A stretch of DNA of 64,000 nucleotides from Hordeum vulgare subsp. vulgare (GCF_904849725.1 NC_058523.1:169676689-169740688); one strand, 5' to 3'; counted from the first letter of the stretch, positions 33,487 through 44,870 are shown. Program-made: numbers and translations. Notes: generated from the letters alone by a model not told the origin.

Positions 33487-33816
33487 CACTAGTAGAAAAA
33501 AGGTTTTGGTTCTAACACAAAAAAGAAACACAAAATAAAACCGTTAAACCCTATACCCCTCCAACCCACACCCCCCCCCCCCCCGCGCCCCCAAAATGCG
33601 TGGAGCTCTTTAGTCTCAGTTGGTGTTACCAACTCGGACTAAATATCCTCCTGCCCGAGCACTCCAGAGCGGCCACATGGACCCCCTTTAATCCCGATTT
33701 ACAACACGACCGAGACTAAAAGGTGGGAGATTTAGTCCCGAAGGCTTAGTCACGGTTACACAACCAGGACTAAAGCCCCTGTGGAAGCGGGACTAATATC
33801 CCGTTTTCTACTAGTG
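33487..33816. mobile_element. Short CACTA-ended unit (330 bp)
   Basis: Perfect 13-bp inverted ends, CACTAGTAGAAAA at 33487 and TTTTCTACTAGTG at 33816, enclose subterminal TTTAGTC...GGACTAAA repeats. No 3-bp target duplication is visible (aga before, tgt after). It is either a small non-autonomous CACTA with an eroded TSD, or the 3' end of the large element with a chance or duplicated internal terminus. Confidence 0.6.
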
Positions 33817-33839
33817 TGTATTCAGATCAAGCACATAAG

Positions 33840-34130
33840 CTTAATATAAGGCCTTAGCAAATGTCATTGCTGAAATTATATGGATGCAAAATATGCATGT
33901 TGACAAAGTTGGGTGTCCAACATCCGAATGATGCTACGTACTTGTGTGCCGATCCTATTTTCCATGTTAGGGCTGAACATATTGAAACTGGCTATCACTT
34001 TGTTCATGAAAGGGTAGCCAACAAATAGTTGAACATGCAATTCATACCGAATGGTTTCACTAATACACTCTGAGTACACCAAGTAGCATCTTTTAGACAC
34101 CATTTCAACTTAAATAGTTGTGATTGAGGA
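33840..34130 (+). pseudogene. Ty1/copia RNase H C-terminal relic
   Basis: Two frames read [14 protein letters not shown] (from about 33850) and then [18 protein letters not shown] ... [11 protein letters not shown] (33928-34025), ending QFIPNGFTNT. This is the conserved end of copia RNase H. It is not of the BARE type and is unrelated to elements 1-3. Stops and a frameshift are present. A degenerate polypurine tract (GATTGAGGAG) lies at about 34121-34130. Confidence 0.75.
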
Positions 34131-34340
34131 GTGTTGAACAATGTATTATACGATGATTGTATAAACCGTTTAGATAGATATAAGTAGTTTGATTTATAAT
34201 CTATTAGGGCTGTTGAAATGTGATTTGGAGGTCAATCTACTCCTAACAAACCTGTAACCTACCTGGCTATATTAACACGTACGGAACGCGTCCCTCTGAG
34301 AGCGCACACGCTTAACCTATCGCTAGATTTCACAGTCGAA
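34131..34340 (+). repeat. Start of the relic copia 3' LTR
   Basis: TGTTGAACAATG follows the polypurine tract directly, as an LTR start should. The right end cannot be fixed; beyond about 34340 the sequence is probably 3' flank of the GRF gene. Confidence 0.5.
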
Positions 34341-34458
34341 TCACAGGTTGATGATATTTATCTAGCACGTTAAAACGAACTTGCCATTTCGAACCCGGTA
34401 GTAGGAGACACACGCGTACGGATACACTTCGAATTGCACTAGAACATCATGTATGGAG

Positions 34459-35500
34459 CTAGGTGGAGCCAGCAGGCCATTGAATCTCTACGGCGAGACC
34501 GAGCGCCTCGCCGAGGGGTCCCCCGATGCCCACCCAGGTTGCTCCCGCCCGATGATCGATGGCGTCGTCATCCTTGGCCGTTGTTGTCGACGCCGCCGAT
34601 GCTGTGACCGTGGGCGTGGCGACCACCTGCCTATTGCAGTAGAGCTCGACAATGTTGTCGTAGTTGAGGCTGAGCCGGTTCTCTCGCTGCTCCGGAAGGC
34701 AAACTCCACCGGTGAAGTCCAAGAAACCTCGCGTGTAGTCGTCGTCGTCCTCCCGCATCGTATTCCCGGAAGACTTGTTACCATGACTGGTACAAGTGGC
34801 CGCAGGGGCGGTCATGGCGGACTTGTCCCGGTCACGATGATGAGCATCCACCGCAGCAGCAGCATGCTGGTGCTGTTGCTTTCTTGCAGGGGCAGGGGGC
34901 CGTGCCCGGCCGACGCGGTTCAGGTGGCGCTGGCAGTACTTCTGGTCGGGCTCGGCGTCCCTGGCGCAGCGCCATTTCTTGCCGTCTGTACGGCCGCACC
35001 TCCTCCGCGCCACTGCCTGCTGCATGCACTGCAGCAGCATTGACATACTCGCTGCCTGCTGAGCCTGGTAATGGTGGACAAGGAGGGGGGTGTAGTAGCA
35101 GCAGTAGTACAACGATGAAGCTTGCTGGGTAGGCGCCGCGGCGGCGGCGGCGGCATCCGGGTTGATATCGGAGAAGAGGAGGTATGAGGGGATAGGCGAC
35201 GAGGCGGCCATGTGGTTGTAGATGAGCGACTGCCTTTGCAGCTCCACCCATTGCGCCGCCGTGAATAAGCCCCCGCCGGCACCTAGGAAGCGCCGATGGA
35301 TCCAAGTTAGCAACATGCATGTAGTGAAACTGTAGTATAGAAGTAACATAGCGCATGCAGTGAACAAGCACGTACGTACCCATGGTGGAGGTAACAGGAA
35401 CATGAGTATCAACTGGTGGCATCAAAGTTGCCACGGCGGGGCGCTGCCCGACGTCGCCGTTGCCGGCAAACATGCGGTCGTCCAGCTCCAGCTTGTTCAT
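34459..35500 (-). CDS. Growth-regulating factor (GRF) transcription factor, two exons
   Basis: Exon 1 runs 35500-35380 (ATG at 35500-35498; [15 protein letters not shown]) and exon 2 runs 35282-34459 (stop TAG 34461-34459). The 97-bp intron 35379-35283 has GTACGT...CCTAG borders, and splicing keeps frame (Gly41 split). The product is 314 residues. The QLQ domain (about 46-80; Q51, L55, Q58 in QWVELQRQ) binds GIF co-activators in this family. The WRC domain (about 132-165) has the zinc motif C136-x9-C146-x10-C157-x2-H160 in [21 protein letters not shown]; it is the DNA-binding and nuclear targeting part. The C terminus has the GGPLGEAL motif. Poly-Ala, Gln/His and acidic stretches lie between. 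GRFs promote cell proliferation in leaves and flowers. No stop or frameshift, so it is probably functional. Which GRF paralogue it is cannot be decided here. Confidence 0.9.
34868..34890 (-). promoter_or_regulatory. Degenerate miR396 target position in the GRF coding sequence
   Basis: Just after the WRC domain most plant GRF mRNAs carry a miR396 site with core CAAGAAAGC. Here the core is kept (GCTTTCTTG on plus, 34878-34886). The flank that should pair with the miRNA seed reads AACAGCAC instead of a TGTGGAA-like sequence. I infer weak or no miR396 control. Confidence 0.55.
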
Positions 35501-35597
35501 ACACTCTCACGAGTCCCGACTCACGTGCTATTACCTTGGATCCCCAATCACTCAGGTGCTGTGTGCCTGTTTCCCTGTCCCCCGGCCACCTCGGCGT

Positions 35598-35606
35598 CTT
35601 TATAAA
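35598..35606 (-). promoter_or_regulatory. TATA box of the GRF gene
   Basis: Minus strand TTTATAAAG, about 100 bp upstream of the start codon. It predicts a transcription start near 35570 and a 5' UTR of about 70 nt. Confidence 0.6.
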
Positions 35607-36365
35607 CAAGCCAGGCAGTAGGACTACCACTGTACACACGTAGACCGACCGTACGTACTACGTAGACTACCAAGAGACCAAGAACGGGCCGGCCAACGCA
35701 GGTGGCCACGTCATGGGCTTGATGCTTAGCCATGATGATGATGAGGTGAACTGATCGATCGTACAGCTTTCATGACCGCCCTGCCTGTATCAAGGCAACA
35801 TGGATAAACAAAGCGAAGGTGCATGCATGCGTAGAGAAAGAGACGAACAAGAAAAAGGATTAAAGATGAGCGCAATCTTCCCCATGCATATATGATGATA
35901 TGCATGCATACAGTGAGATCGCCTGGTGCGGCCACGGCATGACCCGTCGTTTTCCTCGGGCCATGACCACCATGCTGTCCAGGGGCCCTCTCTGCTCAGT
36001 TTCAACGCTCCACCATTCCGGTCTCCGCCCGCATGCGCGCAGGGAGAGTGGTAACATATAGGAGTACGATTGGAGCTGCCACGTGACCGGAAAAGCCGGA
36101 GGGAAACCAAGATCGACCGGCTCGTGCATACCTGGGTACGTCGTCTTCCATACATGCCGAAGCATGGACAGGGGTGATGACTTGACATAACATGTGCCTG
36201 CGTGCTTCTCGTCTCTTGGATCCGGGCTGCGCACAACGACGGGCGGTTGTGGCCATTACGAAGCACCCCGATAACGCCCAAAATTTTGAAGGACTTCTTT
36301 TTTACATATACATTTACACTCGTTTAAATAAACACGTCCACGCATATTCTATTCATATGAACACA
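35607..36365 (-). promoter_or_regulatory. GRF upstream region
   Basis: About 760 bp of non-repetitive-looking sequence rich in CATGCATG- and GATCGATC-like palindromes (35755-35900). No ORF with a recognisable product and no transposon end was seen. It is bounded by the LINE tail at 36366. Confidence 0.5.
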
Positions 36366-36565
36366 TTTTTTTAAGGAATCAAGGGAGGGGGGGTTCCCCC
36401 ACCTGAATATATTGCTCAAAGGTAATGCAGCCGCGGCTGATTACGAGTTGCAGAATTACATGGGAACCCATGCGCGTGAGGAGAGGAATAGCCATCACCA
36501 GAAAGCGGTTTCCTTGTCCGCATTATTACATAGCCTGTGTGACCAAAGGTCAAGGTCCTCGATCA

Positions 36566-37059
36566 TTAGTCTAATAGAAGTAGCAGAGTGTAGATGAATG
36601 GAGCGAAACGTCTTGACATTTCAGGCGTCCCAAATATCCAGAGAATAAGGAGCAGGATGAAGGGCCAGATAGGCCGCGTGGGGTATACTGGATCGTGGAT
36701 GTCCCATAGCTTGTCAACGCAGTCTGGCGTCGTGATCCCATGGCACTGCCAAATCCTGCCTGCCAGAGGACAGCGGAGGAAGATGTGGTCGGTATCCTCG
36801 TAATCATGGTTGCAGCGCGAGCAGCGGGAGTTCGGGGAGATGCGCTTCTGGTGCAGGTTGGCCTTGCAGTTGAGCCGCGACCGGAAGAGCAGCCATGCAA
36901 ACACTTTGACCTTGGAGGGAACCCAGAGAACCAAATGGGTGAAGCGTGAGGGTCTTCATGCGGCTCGATGGAGAGGAGCTTGTACGCCGTCTTGGTGGTA
37001 AATGGTAGTCCACCGTGAAGGAATCTTTCATCGTCCTCCGTGATGGTATGAAGTCCTGC

Positions 37060-37090
<31 letters not shown>

Positions 37091-40073
37091 GGTAAACCAT
37101 TTCTTACGAAGCCACCGAGGATAGGCGATTCCGCAGGTTAGAAACTAAACCGTCACGAAGAATAGAGGCCACTCGGGGCGTGCTGCTGTTTAGAGTGGGT
37201 GAATAAGTTGGGGAAGGCGGTGGCTAGGGGCAGTGAGATAGCCAAGTGTCTAGCCAAAAGTAAGTTTGGCATCCATTGTTGGTTAGAACAAAGGAGATAT
37301 GTTGTAGGGTTGGTAAGTGGGTGGTTATAGTTTTACAGGGGAAGGAGGTGTGGGTGGCGGGTTTTAGGAAAACATTCGGGTGGTGTAAGGCCACCCAGTC
37401 CGACCATGGAGAGATGTTGTTGGTCACAGCTCTGGCAGAGAACTTCATGAGGAGGCAAATGTTTTGTTGACGCAAGTTTTTCAAACCCAAACCACCAAAC
37501 TTTTTCGGTTTGCAAACGTTTTTCCAAGCAACTAGACATTGAGAACCCATATAAGTTTCCTCAGCTGCCCAGAAGAAGGCCCTGCGAAATGCATCTAGGG
37601 ACTTGAGAACTTTCTTAGGGATAAGGAAGACGGTCATGAAGTAGGTAGCTAGTGGGTCTAGGACAACAGAGAGGACAGTTACCCGGTCACCCTTATTAAG
37701 CAGTTTGGCTTTCCAGCCGGCGAGATACCGTTTAAAGTTTTGAATTATAGGGAGGAATGCATTGTGGGGCAATCTAGTGGGGGAGAGCAGGAGACCAAGG
37801 TAGATTTGAGGGTAGGAGGAGGTGTCACACTAGAGGATGGCAGCGATAGCGGTGGCCTGATCTAAAGGTACATGAAGGGGGGCGAATGCGGTTTTTGCGA
37901 AGTTGATTGTAAGCCCCGTCGCTAGGCCAAAGTCCTGGAAGATAGATTTGAGCGCACAAGCAGCGGAGGTGGAAGCTTCAGCGATGATTAGCGTATCATC
38001 GGCGTATTGTAATGTGGTGGGGGGAGGTTGGTGTAGATAGGGTGGTGAAGGTCTAGAGGCATGTTATTTTGCCGGATAAGTTGTTGTAGAAGGTCGGCAA
38101 CAATGATGAAAAGGTAAGGGGGTATGGGGTCGCCTTGCCGGAGACGATTTTTATAGTTGATCCAGTCCCCGGGGACTCCATTTAGCACGATAGCGGATTT
38201 GCTAGTGGCAAGAATGCTTTGAATCCACGTGCAGCAGGAGGCAGGGAAACCCCTCGTTAGCAGGATAGTGGAAAATGATTTCCAGGAGATATAGTCGAAA
38301 GCTTTACGGAAGTCCAGTTTAATGACCATAGTTGGTTTCTTGCGTAGGTGGCACGAGTTGATGATGTCTCTTGCGTATACAAAATTTTCCGCAATGTTTC
38401 GACCTGAGATGAAGCCAGCTTGGTCGGTATGGACAAGGTTTGTGATGAAGGGTTTGACTCGGTTAGTGAGCACTTTGGCGACTGCCTTGATGGGGCAGTT
38501 CTGCAAAGAGATCGGTCGAAAGGAGTCAGGTGTCCCTGACGAGTCCTTTTTGGCAGTAGAATTATATGCGCTTGGTTTAGCCTTTCTGGTTGAGATTGGT
38601 TGCGGAAGAAATCAGAAAAGAAGTTGAGGATGGTTGGTTTAATCAGGGACCAGAATTTTCTGTAGAAGGTTGGGCCAAAGCCGTCCGACCCCGGGCTAGC
38701 CACGGGGTTCATTTGGAACAAGGCTAGCTTGATCTCATCTTCGGAGAAGGGAGCATAGAGCGATGCTAATTGTGAGACAGGGTTAGGGTAGAGACTGGCG
38801 AGGTCGAAGTTCCACACAGTGGCAGGGGGGCGACCTAAAATTTGAGTGAAGTAGGTTTTGAGTAGTGAAGCTTTTTGGGTATGCGAGGAAACGGTTTGTC
38901 TGTCGTGGTTTAAAGAGACGATAGAGTTTTTGCGAAGCCGCTGGGAGACAGACACGTGCAAGAATTTTGTATTTTTGCCACCGTTGATGGTGGTTCTGAT
39001 TTTGGCGCGAAGGCGCTAGTAGGCTGTAATTTCCCGAATGGTACGTTGGAGAACAGAGACAGACACCGAGCGCAGAGCGCGCTCAGCAGGGGATAGAGGA
39101 TGTTGTTCCTCCTTGAGGTCCAAGCAACGGATGATATTCTTGCAGTTGTCGTCACGCACATGCGGGGGATCCCTTGATTTAGCCCAAAGTTTGAGTCGTT
39201 GTCTAGTGGTTTTGAGCACTCTAACTAGTTTGTTGGATGCGTTCCTTGAGGCGCCTATGTTATCAGCAGATGACAGGGCCCAACACTGTTGGACGATCCT
39301 ATGGCACTCCGAGGACATTGTCCAACCAGATTCGAATCGAAAGTGCCTGTAGCGAGGTGTTAATATGAACGAGCAGAGGGACGTGGTCAGAGATGAAACG
39401 GGTTAGGGAGGACAAAGTTCTGTTGGGGAAAGCATCGCTCCAAGCTAGGTTAACAAAAGCACGGTCAAGGCGTTCAAGGGTTGGTTTGGCGCGTCCACTA
39501 GACCAGGTGAAACATCTGTCGAGAAGGGGGAACTCGATGAGGGATAGAGAATCAATAGTTGCGTTAAAAGTGTTTGCTTCCTAATGGTGGAAGGAGGCCT
39601 TCCTTTTTTCGTCGGAGAAACGGATGAGGTTGAAGTCGCCGATAATGAGCCATTGCGTAGTGGATGGTGGTTGGGCAATAGGCAAGTTCATCGAGGAAGG
39701 CATGTTTTTGGGCGCGGGGTGATGGGGCATAGACGTTGGTAACAATGAGCGGAACTGGAAGGGTAGGGGAGGTGATCGTGGCGGAGGAGGTGAAAACTAG
39801 GTTTTGGTGGGAGATGATTGAGAGCAACCTAGAATTTGCGGCGAATAGCGTTCCTCCGGCTGTCCCAGTTGCAGGGAGGGTTATAAGATGATCTAGGGTC
39901 CGTGGTAGGAATGAGCGAATTTTGAAATCATCGGGATTCCGAAGCTTAGTTTCTTGAAGTAAGGCAAGGTGTGGGCTAATGGAGATAAGTTCTGAGAGAA
40001 CATCGGTGCATTTGTTGGAGTCACCGAGACCCCGAACATTCCAAGAGCAGACAGAAATTTGGGTTTGACTCAT
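36566..40073 (-). pseudogene. LINE ORF2: endonuclease-reverse transcriptase, multiply frameshifted
   Basis: It starts at ATG 40073-40071 with the AP-endonuclease motifs SVCSWNVRGLGDSN, LLQETKL and TNVYAP. RT motifs follow in several frames: NPVASPGSDGFGP, VIKLDFRKAFDYISW, RLRQGDPIPPYLF and YADD at 38006-37995. C-terminal parts include FKRYLAGWKAKLLNKGDRVT (37772 onward) and a zf-RVT zinc-binding end (RCSRCNHDYEDTDHIFLRC) in 36934-36566. Frameshifts near 39560, 39015, 38500, 37975 and 37220 make it a pseudogene. The active-site YADD survives. Confidence 0.92.
37057..37091. repeat. (CAA)n microsatellite inside LINE ORF2
   Basis: About 11 units of CAA/AAC. It encodes a Leu run on the LINE strand and probably arose after insertion. 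Confidence 0.9.
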
Positions 40074-40382
40074 GAAGCAACATCAACACAACATAATATT
40101 TGGCAGCACAAACGCTAAGTAGAGTTGATACATGCGACGTTACAAGGAGTGCTTTTTAAGCTGGGGCAGCACAAATGTTGGGGCTTTATATATCAAACAG
40201 GAGTACTTAGATAGGGTAGCACAAATGCTGATTGTAGAAGCATGCAGTACCATGCAGCACACGAGGGGACAGAATGCATGGACTGCATGCGAGCAGAACG
40301 TAGGTATTAAAACTAAAGGTGGCTAAGCTAATCGAGTCAAGCTCGAGCGCCCACTGAGTAGGAAGCAGCTTTAGCATGCAGA
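40074..40382 (-). other. LINE inter-ORF spacer
   Basis: About 310 bp between the ORF1 stop (40385-40383) and the ORF2 start, with no coding signal. Such spacers occur in plant L1 elements. Confidence 0.65.
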
Positions 40383-40453
40383 TCATGGAACAGTGTCGGC
40401 ACCGTCGTCCCCATCGTCAGCACCGTCGATGCCGACGGGATCATCTCCGTCGT

Positions 40454-41850
40454 TGATAACCCACAAGTATAGGGGATCGCAACAGTTTTCGAGGGTAGAA
40501 TATTCAACCCAAATTTATTGATTCGACTCAAGGGGAAGCCAAAGAATATTCTCAAGTATTAGCAGTTGAGTTTTCAATTCAACCACACCTGAAAGATTTA
40601 GTATCTGCAGCAAAGTATCAGTAGCAAAATAGTGTGACAGCAGCAGTAGCAACAGTAACCAGTAGCAGCAAAGTAACAACAGTGGCGGCAAAGTAACGTA
40701 GCAAGGACCTGTAGGAAATACTCGTAGGCATTGGATCGGTGATGGATGATTATGCCGGATGCTATTCATCATGCAACAGTTATAACACGGAGAGATAAGT
40801 AACTAGCTCCGGTTCGTCAATCTAATGTAGGCATGTATTTCGTATGTAGTCATACGTGCTTAGGGAAAAGAACTTGCATGACATCTATTATCCATCCCTC
40901 CCGTGGCAGCGGGGTCCTAATGGAAACTACGGGATATTAACGTTCTTCTTTTAATAAAGAACCGGACCAACACATTAACACTTGGTGAATACATGAACTC
41001 CTCATACTATGGTCATCTCCGGGAGTGGTTCCGGCTATTGTCACTCCGGGGTTGCCGGGTCATAACACATAGTAGGTGACTACAACTTGCAAGATAGGAT
41101 CTAAAACACACATATATTGGCGACAACATAATAGGTTCAGATCTGAAATAATGGCACTCGGGCCCTAGTGACAAGCATTAAGCATGGCAAAGTAGTAGCA
41201 ACATCAATCTGAGAACATAGTGGATACTAGGGATCAATCCCCGTCAAAACTAACTCGACTACATGATAGATCTCATCCAACCCATCACCGCCAGCAAGCC
41301 TATGATGAGATTACTCACGAACGGTGAATAGCATCATGGAATTGGCGATGAAGGAAGGTTGGTGATGACGATGGCGACGATCTCCCCTCTCCGGAACCCA
41401 GAACGGACTCCAGATCTGCCCTCCAGAGGAAGAACACGAGGTGGCGGCGCCTCCGTATCGTATAACGCGATGAAATCTTCTCCTTGTTTTTTTTCGGTCG
41501 AAGGAGGATATGTAGAGCTGGAATTGGAGGTGGCGGAGCCCCAAGGGGCTCACAAGCATGCCAGGCCCGGCCAGGGGGGCGGGCCTGGTGGGCTTGTGAG
41601 CTCCTGGCTCCGTCCCTCCACGTGATTCTTGAGCCAGTATTTTTTATATATTCCACAAAAAATCCGAGAACTTTTATTTCCGTAAATTTCCAGGTCATTC
41701 CGAGAACTTTTATTTCTGCGCAAAAACAACACCATGGCAATTCTGCTGAAAACAGCGTCAGTCCGGGTTAGTTCCATTCAAATCATGCAAATTAGAGTCC
41801 AAAACAAGGGCAAAAGAGGTTGGAAAAGTAGATACGACGAAGACGTATCA
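40454..41850 (-). repeat. 3' LTR of element 5
   Basis: TGATAACCCACAAG ... AAGACGTATCA, 1,397 bp. The hairpin at 41535-41612 has the longest arms of the set. Confidence 0.93.
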
Positions 41851-41865
41851 ACTCCCCAAGCTTAA
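41851..41865 (-). other. Polypurine tract of element 5
   Basis: Minus-strand TTAAGCTTGGGGAGT abuts the LTR start TGATACGTC. GAGGACAAGC lies just upstream, as in elements 4, 6 and 7 (with small changes). Confidence 0.8.
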
Positions 41866-43792
41866 ATCCTTGCTTGTCCTCAAGCAATTCAGTTAAGAAA
41901 CTGAAAGAGACAAAAGAAAAACTTGTACGAACTCTGTTTGATCTTGTTGTTGCAATTATGCCTAACTCATATCCAGAATTTCAGCAAGATCATAAGCAAA
42001 CCAGAAAAGCAAATGACATCTAGGTCTCACGGTAAACTCATATCAATGACATAATCAACTAGCTGGCAAATAATAGTAAGTCTCAAACATCAACACTTCA
42101 ATCAAAACAATCATGAAGCAGTACGAATAGATGGTATCTTGCTAGCTCTTTCTGAGACCGCAAAACCTAAATGCACCGCACCTTCAAACACCAAGGGCTG
42201 ACTAAGCATTGTAATTCATGGCAAAGAATATCCAATCATAGTCATACTCAACACAGTTAAAAGCAAAGCATAAAAATGACAGAGGTGCTCTCTAATTGGT
42301 GCTTTTATAAGAGGAGGACGACTCAACAGGAACATAAATAGACAGGCCCTTCGCAGAGGGAAGCATTGTTTTGCAGAGGTGCCAGAGCTCAAGCTTTGAA
42401 AACAGAGATAATAATTTTGGGTGGCATGCTTTCATTGTCAGCGCAATAACTAAGAGTTCTCACCATCTTCCACGCTACACATGCTATAGGCGGTTCCCAA
42501 ACAAAAAAGTAAAGTTTTGACTCCCCCACCACCAATCAATCACACTCCACCACTAGCCGAATACTTGGGTGCCGTCCATACCAACATCAATCCACGGGGA
42601 GTTTTGGTTGCAATTATCTTTTCGATTTGAGAATGGAACTGGGCATTCCAATTACCGGCCCCTTTCTCGTGAATGGTAGTGAATAAACACATATCGAGGA
42701 TAACACGCCTAGCGTGGAAGATACTGATAGCCCCCTGTCACCACATGAGCGGTTCGGGCATGCAAAACAGATTATTTCTTGAAGATTTAGAGAGTGGCAC
42801 ATGCAAATTTACTTGGAACGGCAGGTAGATACCGCATATAGGTAGGTATGGTGGACTCATATGGAACAACTTTGGGTTTAGGGAAGTGGATGCACAAGCA
42901 GTATTCCCGCTTAGTACAAGTGAAGACTAGCAAAATACTGGGAAGCGACCAACTAGAGAACGACAACAGTCATCAAAATGCATTGAAATTAACCAACATT
43001 GAGTGCAAGCATGGGTAGGACATAAATCACCATGAACTTGAATATCATAGAGGCTATGTTGATTTTGGTTCAACTACATGCGTAAACATGCGCCAAGTCA
43101 AGCCACTTGAATCATTCAAAGGAGGATACCATCATATCATACTACATCATAGTCATCTCAACATTCATGTGGGCAGCCAAGACAAACCATTATAAGCTCC
43201 TAGCTAATTAAGCATGGCATGAGAAACTATGATCTCTAAGTTGTCATTCCAAACATGTTTTTCTCACAACAAAGCTAAATCAGGAACGATGAGCTAGTCA
43301 TATTTACAAAAACAAAATAGATCGAGTCCATACCAGCTTTTCCAGGCTCAGTCACTTCATCATATATCGTCATTATTGCCTTTCACTTACACGATCAAAC
43401 GATGTGAACAATAATAAGAGTGCTCGTGCATTGGACTAAGCTGGAATCTGCAGGCAAACACAAAGGAGAAGACAAAGTAATATGGTCTTTTAGCAGATAA
43501 ACGGATATGCATGCGAGAGCCACTAAACATTGTAACCATGGTCTTCTACCTTGACCCAAAGAAAAAGAAAACTATCTACACGGGAAAGCTCCCAACAAGG
43601 TAAACAAGAACAAGAAAATATTTTTGGGTTTTCTCAAACTAGACAGACACACGAAAAGAAAATGAGAAAAAGAAATAAACTAGCATGGATGATACAGTGG
43701 CAAAGTGTGAATACCGACTAACAAAGTGAAAGCATAAGCAAGACTGTAAAGTCGGTGAGAAACACGTACTCCCCCAAGCTTAGGCTTTTGGC
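41866..43792 (-). other. Non-coding 3' tail of element 5
   Basis: About 1.9 kb without a credible ORF. Blocks identical to element 4 are at 42344-42365 and 42840-42858. An internal polypurine motif (CTCCCCCAAGCTTA on plus) at 43769-43782 directly follows the 3' ORF. Confidence 0.75.
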
Positions 43793-44870
43793 CTAAGTTG
43801 GTCTACTCCCAAGGAGGGAAATAACCAGCTCCGGGGTACTCCGGAGTGGATTGAGGATGCCCCACTGCTGTGTGAGCTCCTCTGGCTCCCACTGATAAAC
43901 TGGCGTCTGGTACTCGACTGGTGGCTCGGGCACGGGCACCTGTGGTTGGGCTAAGCCCCAATATGCGTAGATGTCCGAGGGCATAATAATGTACATGCTT
44001 GCATGAAGATTGAACAAATAAGGAGCAGGAAAAGTAATAGTTTCACGAGTACCCTGACTAAATACCAAGTTATAAATCATCCTTCTATTTATATCTCTAT
44101 CAAGAAAGTCATGGCGAACCATGCTGTCATAATCAAAATATCTCTTAGGAAGAAGAATCTCTTCTTCCTCATCCAGTCTAATAGGTATCTCAAAATGTCT
44201 AGCAAGACGAGTAGCATAGATACCTCCATAGACAACGCCTTTAGAACGGTTCGTGTTCAACCGTTGAGCTACTATAGCGCCTAAGCTATAAGTTTTATCG
44301 TTATAAAGGGCTTCGCGCAAGACCGCAAGATCTGGGGAGCTAAGGGACCCAGCTTTCCCACAGATAAGGGCCACATACAAATAATGAGAAGTACCGAAGC
44401 ACGGGAAAATGTATGCTAGCAGCTCTAGCGCAAGGCACTCCTCTCTCCTCTCCTACGACAATAGTATCGATGAAAGCTTTTAAGTCCCGTGGACGAGGTT
44501 CATGAATATCCCCAACATAAGGTAATTTGCAGACATTGCAAAAATCCTGGAGTGACATGCGCTGGGGGATATCATATAATTTGAACTCAACCATAGGAGG
44601 ATTCTTCCTCGGTTAGAAGTTAATGCTTTGTACCAAGATATTAGTGAGGAGGAGGTATTGCGGACACTTATCTTCAATGAAGGCGGTAAGGCCTGCGTTC
44701 TCCACCAAGTAATAGAAGTCCTCATAAAGTCCGGTGGCGCGTAAGAACACATCGCTTGGCCACTCGCATGCTCGAACTTCTGCAACTCGAGGGACCGGAT
44801 ACTTGGGTTTCTTCTCACTTCCATCATCCTTGGGGTCGCGGCTTGAAGAGCCTCTTAAGAACCTCCTCAT
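43793..44870 (-). pseudogene. Extra 3' ORF of element 5 (Athila ORF1-like)
   Basis: It begins at ATG 44870 (MRRFLRGSSSRD) and spans about 359 codons. A TAA at 44613-44615 interrupts it once in frame (after LVQSINF); a frameshift lies near 44360-44380 (after VLRYFSLFV). Sequence such as VEFKLYDIPQRMSLQDFCNV and GIYATRLARHFEIPI resembles the plant retrotransposon ORF known as the Athila ORF-1 family, by recall. A Pro-rich C terminus ends at GSRPT. Function is unknown. It lies between the internal LTR-like module (upstream) and an internal polypurine motif (downstream). Confidence 0.6.

Larger units (their letters stand above)
26336..33816 (+). mobile_element. Degraded CACTA (En/Spm-like) DNA transposon, interrupted by element 3
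   Basis: Left to right: C-terminal part of the TNPD-type transposase, AT-rich spacer, subterminal-type inverted repeats, GC-rich patch, a second gene with an En/Spm-type domain, a proline-rich repeat and a Ulp1-like C terminus, then subterminal repeats ending in TTTTCTACTAGTG at 33816, the reverse complement of a CACTA terminus. The 5' end and most of TNPD lie left of the window beyond the nested retrotransposons. This looks like the Caspar-type CACTA group of Triticeae, from recall of the protein pattern. Both genes are broken. Confidence 0.82.

Noticed and set aside
34453..35043. Long plus-strand open frames opposite the GRF gene
   Set aside because: They are antisense shadows of a GC-rich coding exon; the minus-strand frame has QLQ and WRC domains and a clean intron.
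37057..37091. Repeat array that might be CRISPR-like
   Set aside because: A pure trinucleotide microsatellite in a plant LINE; no spacers.
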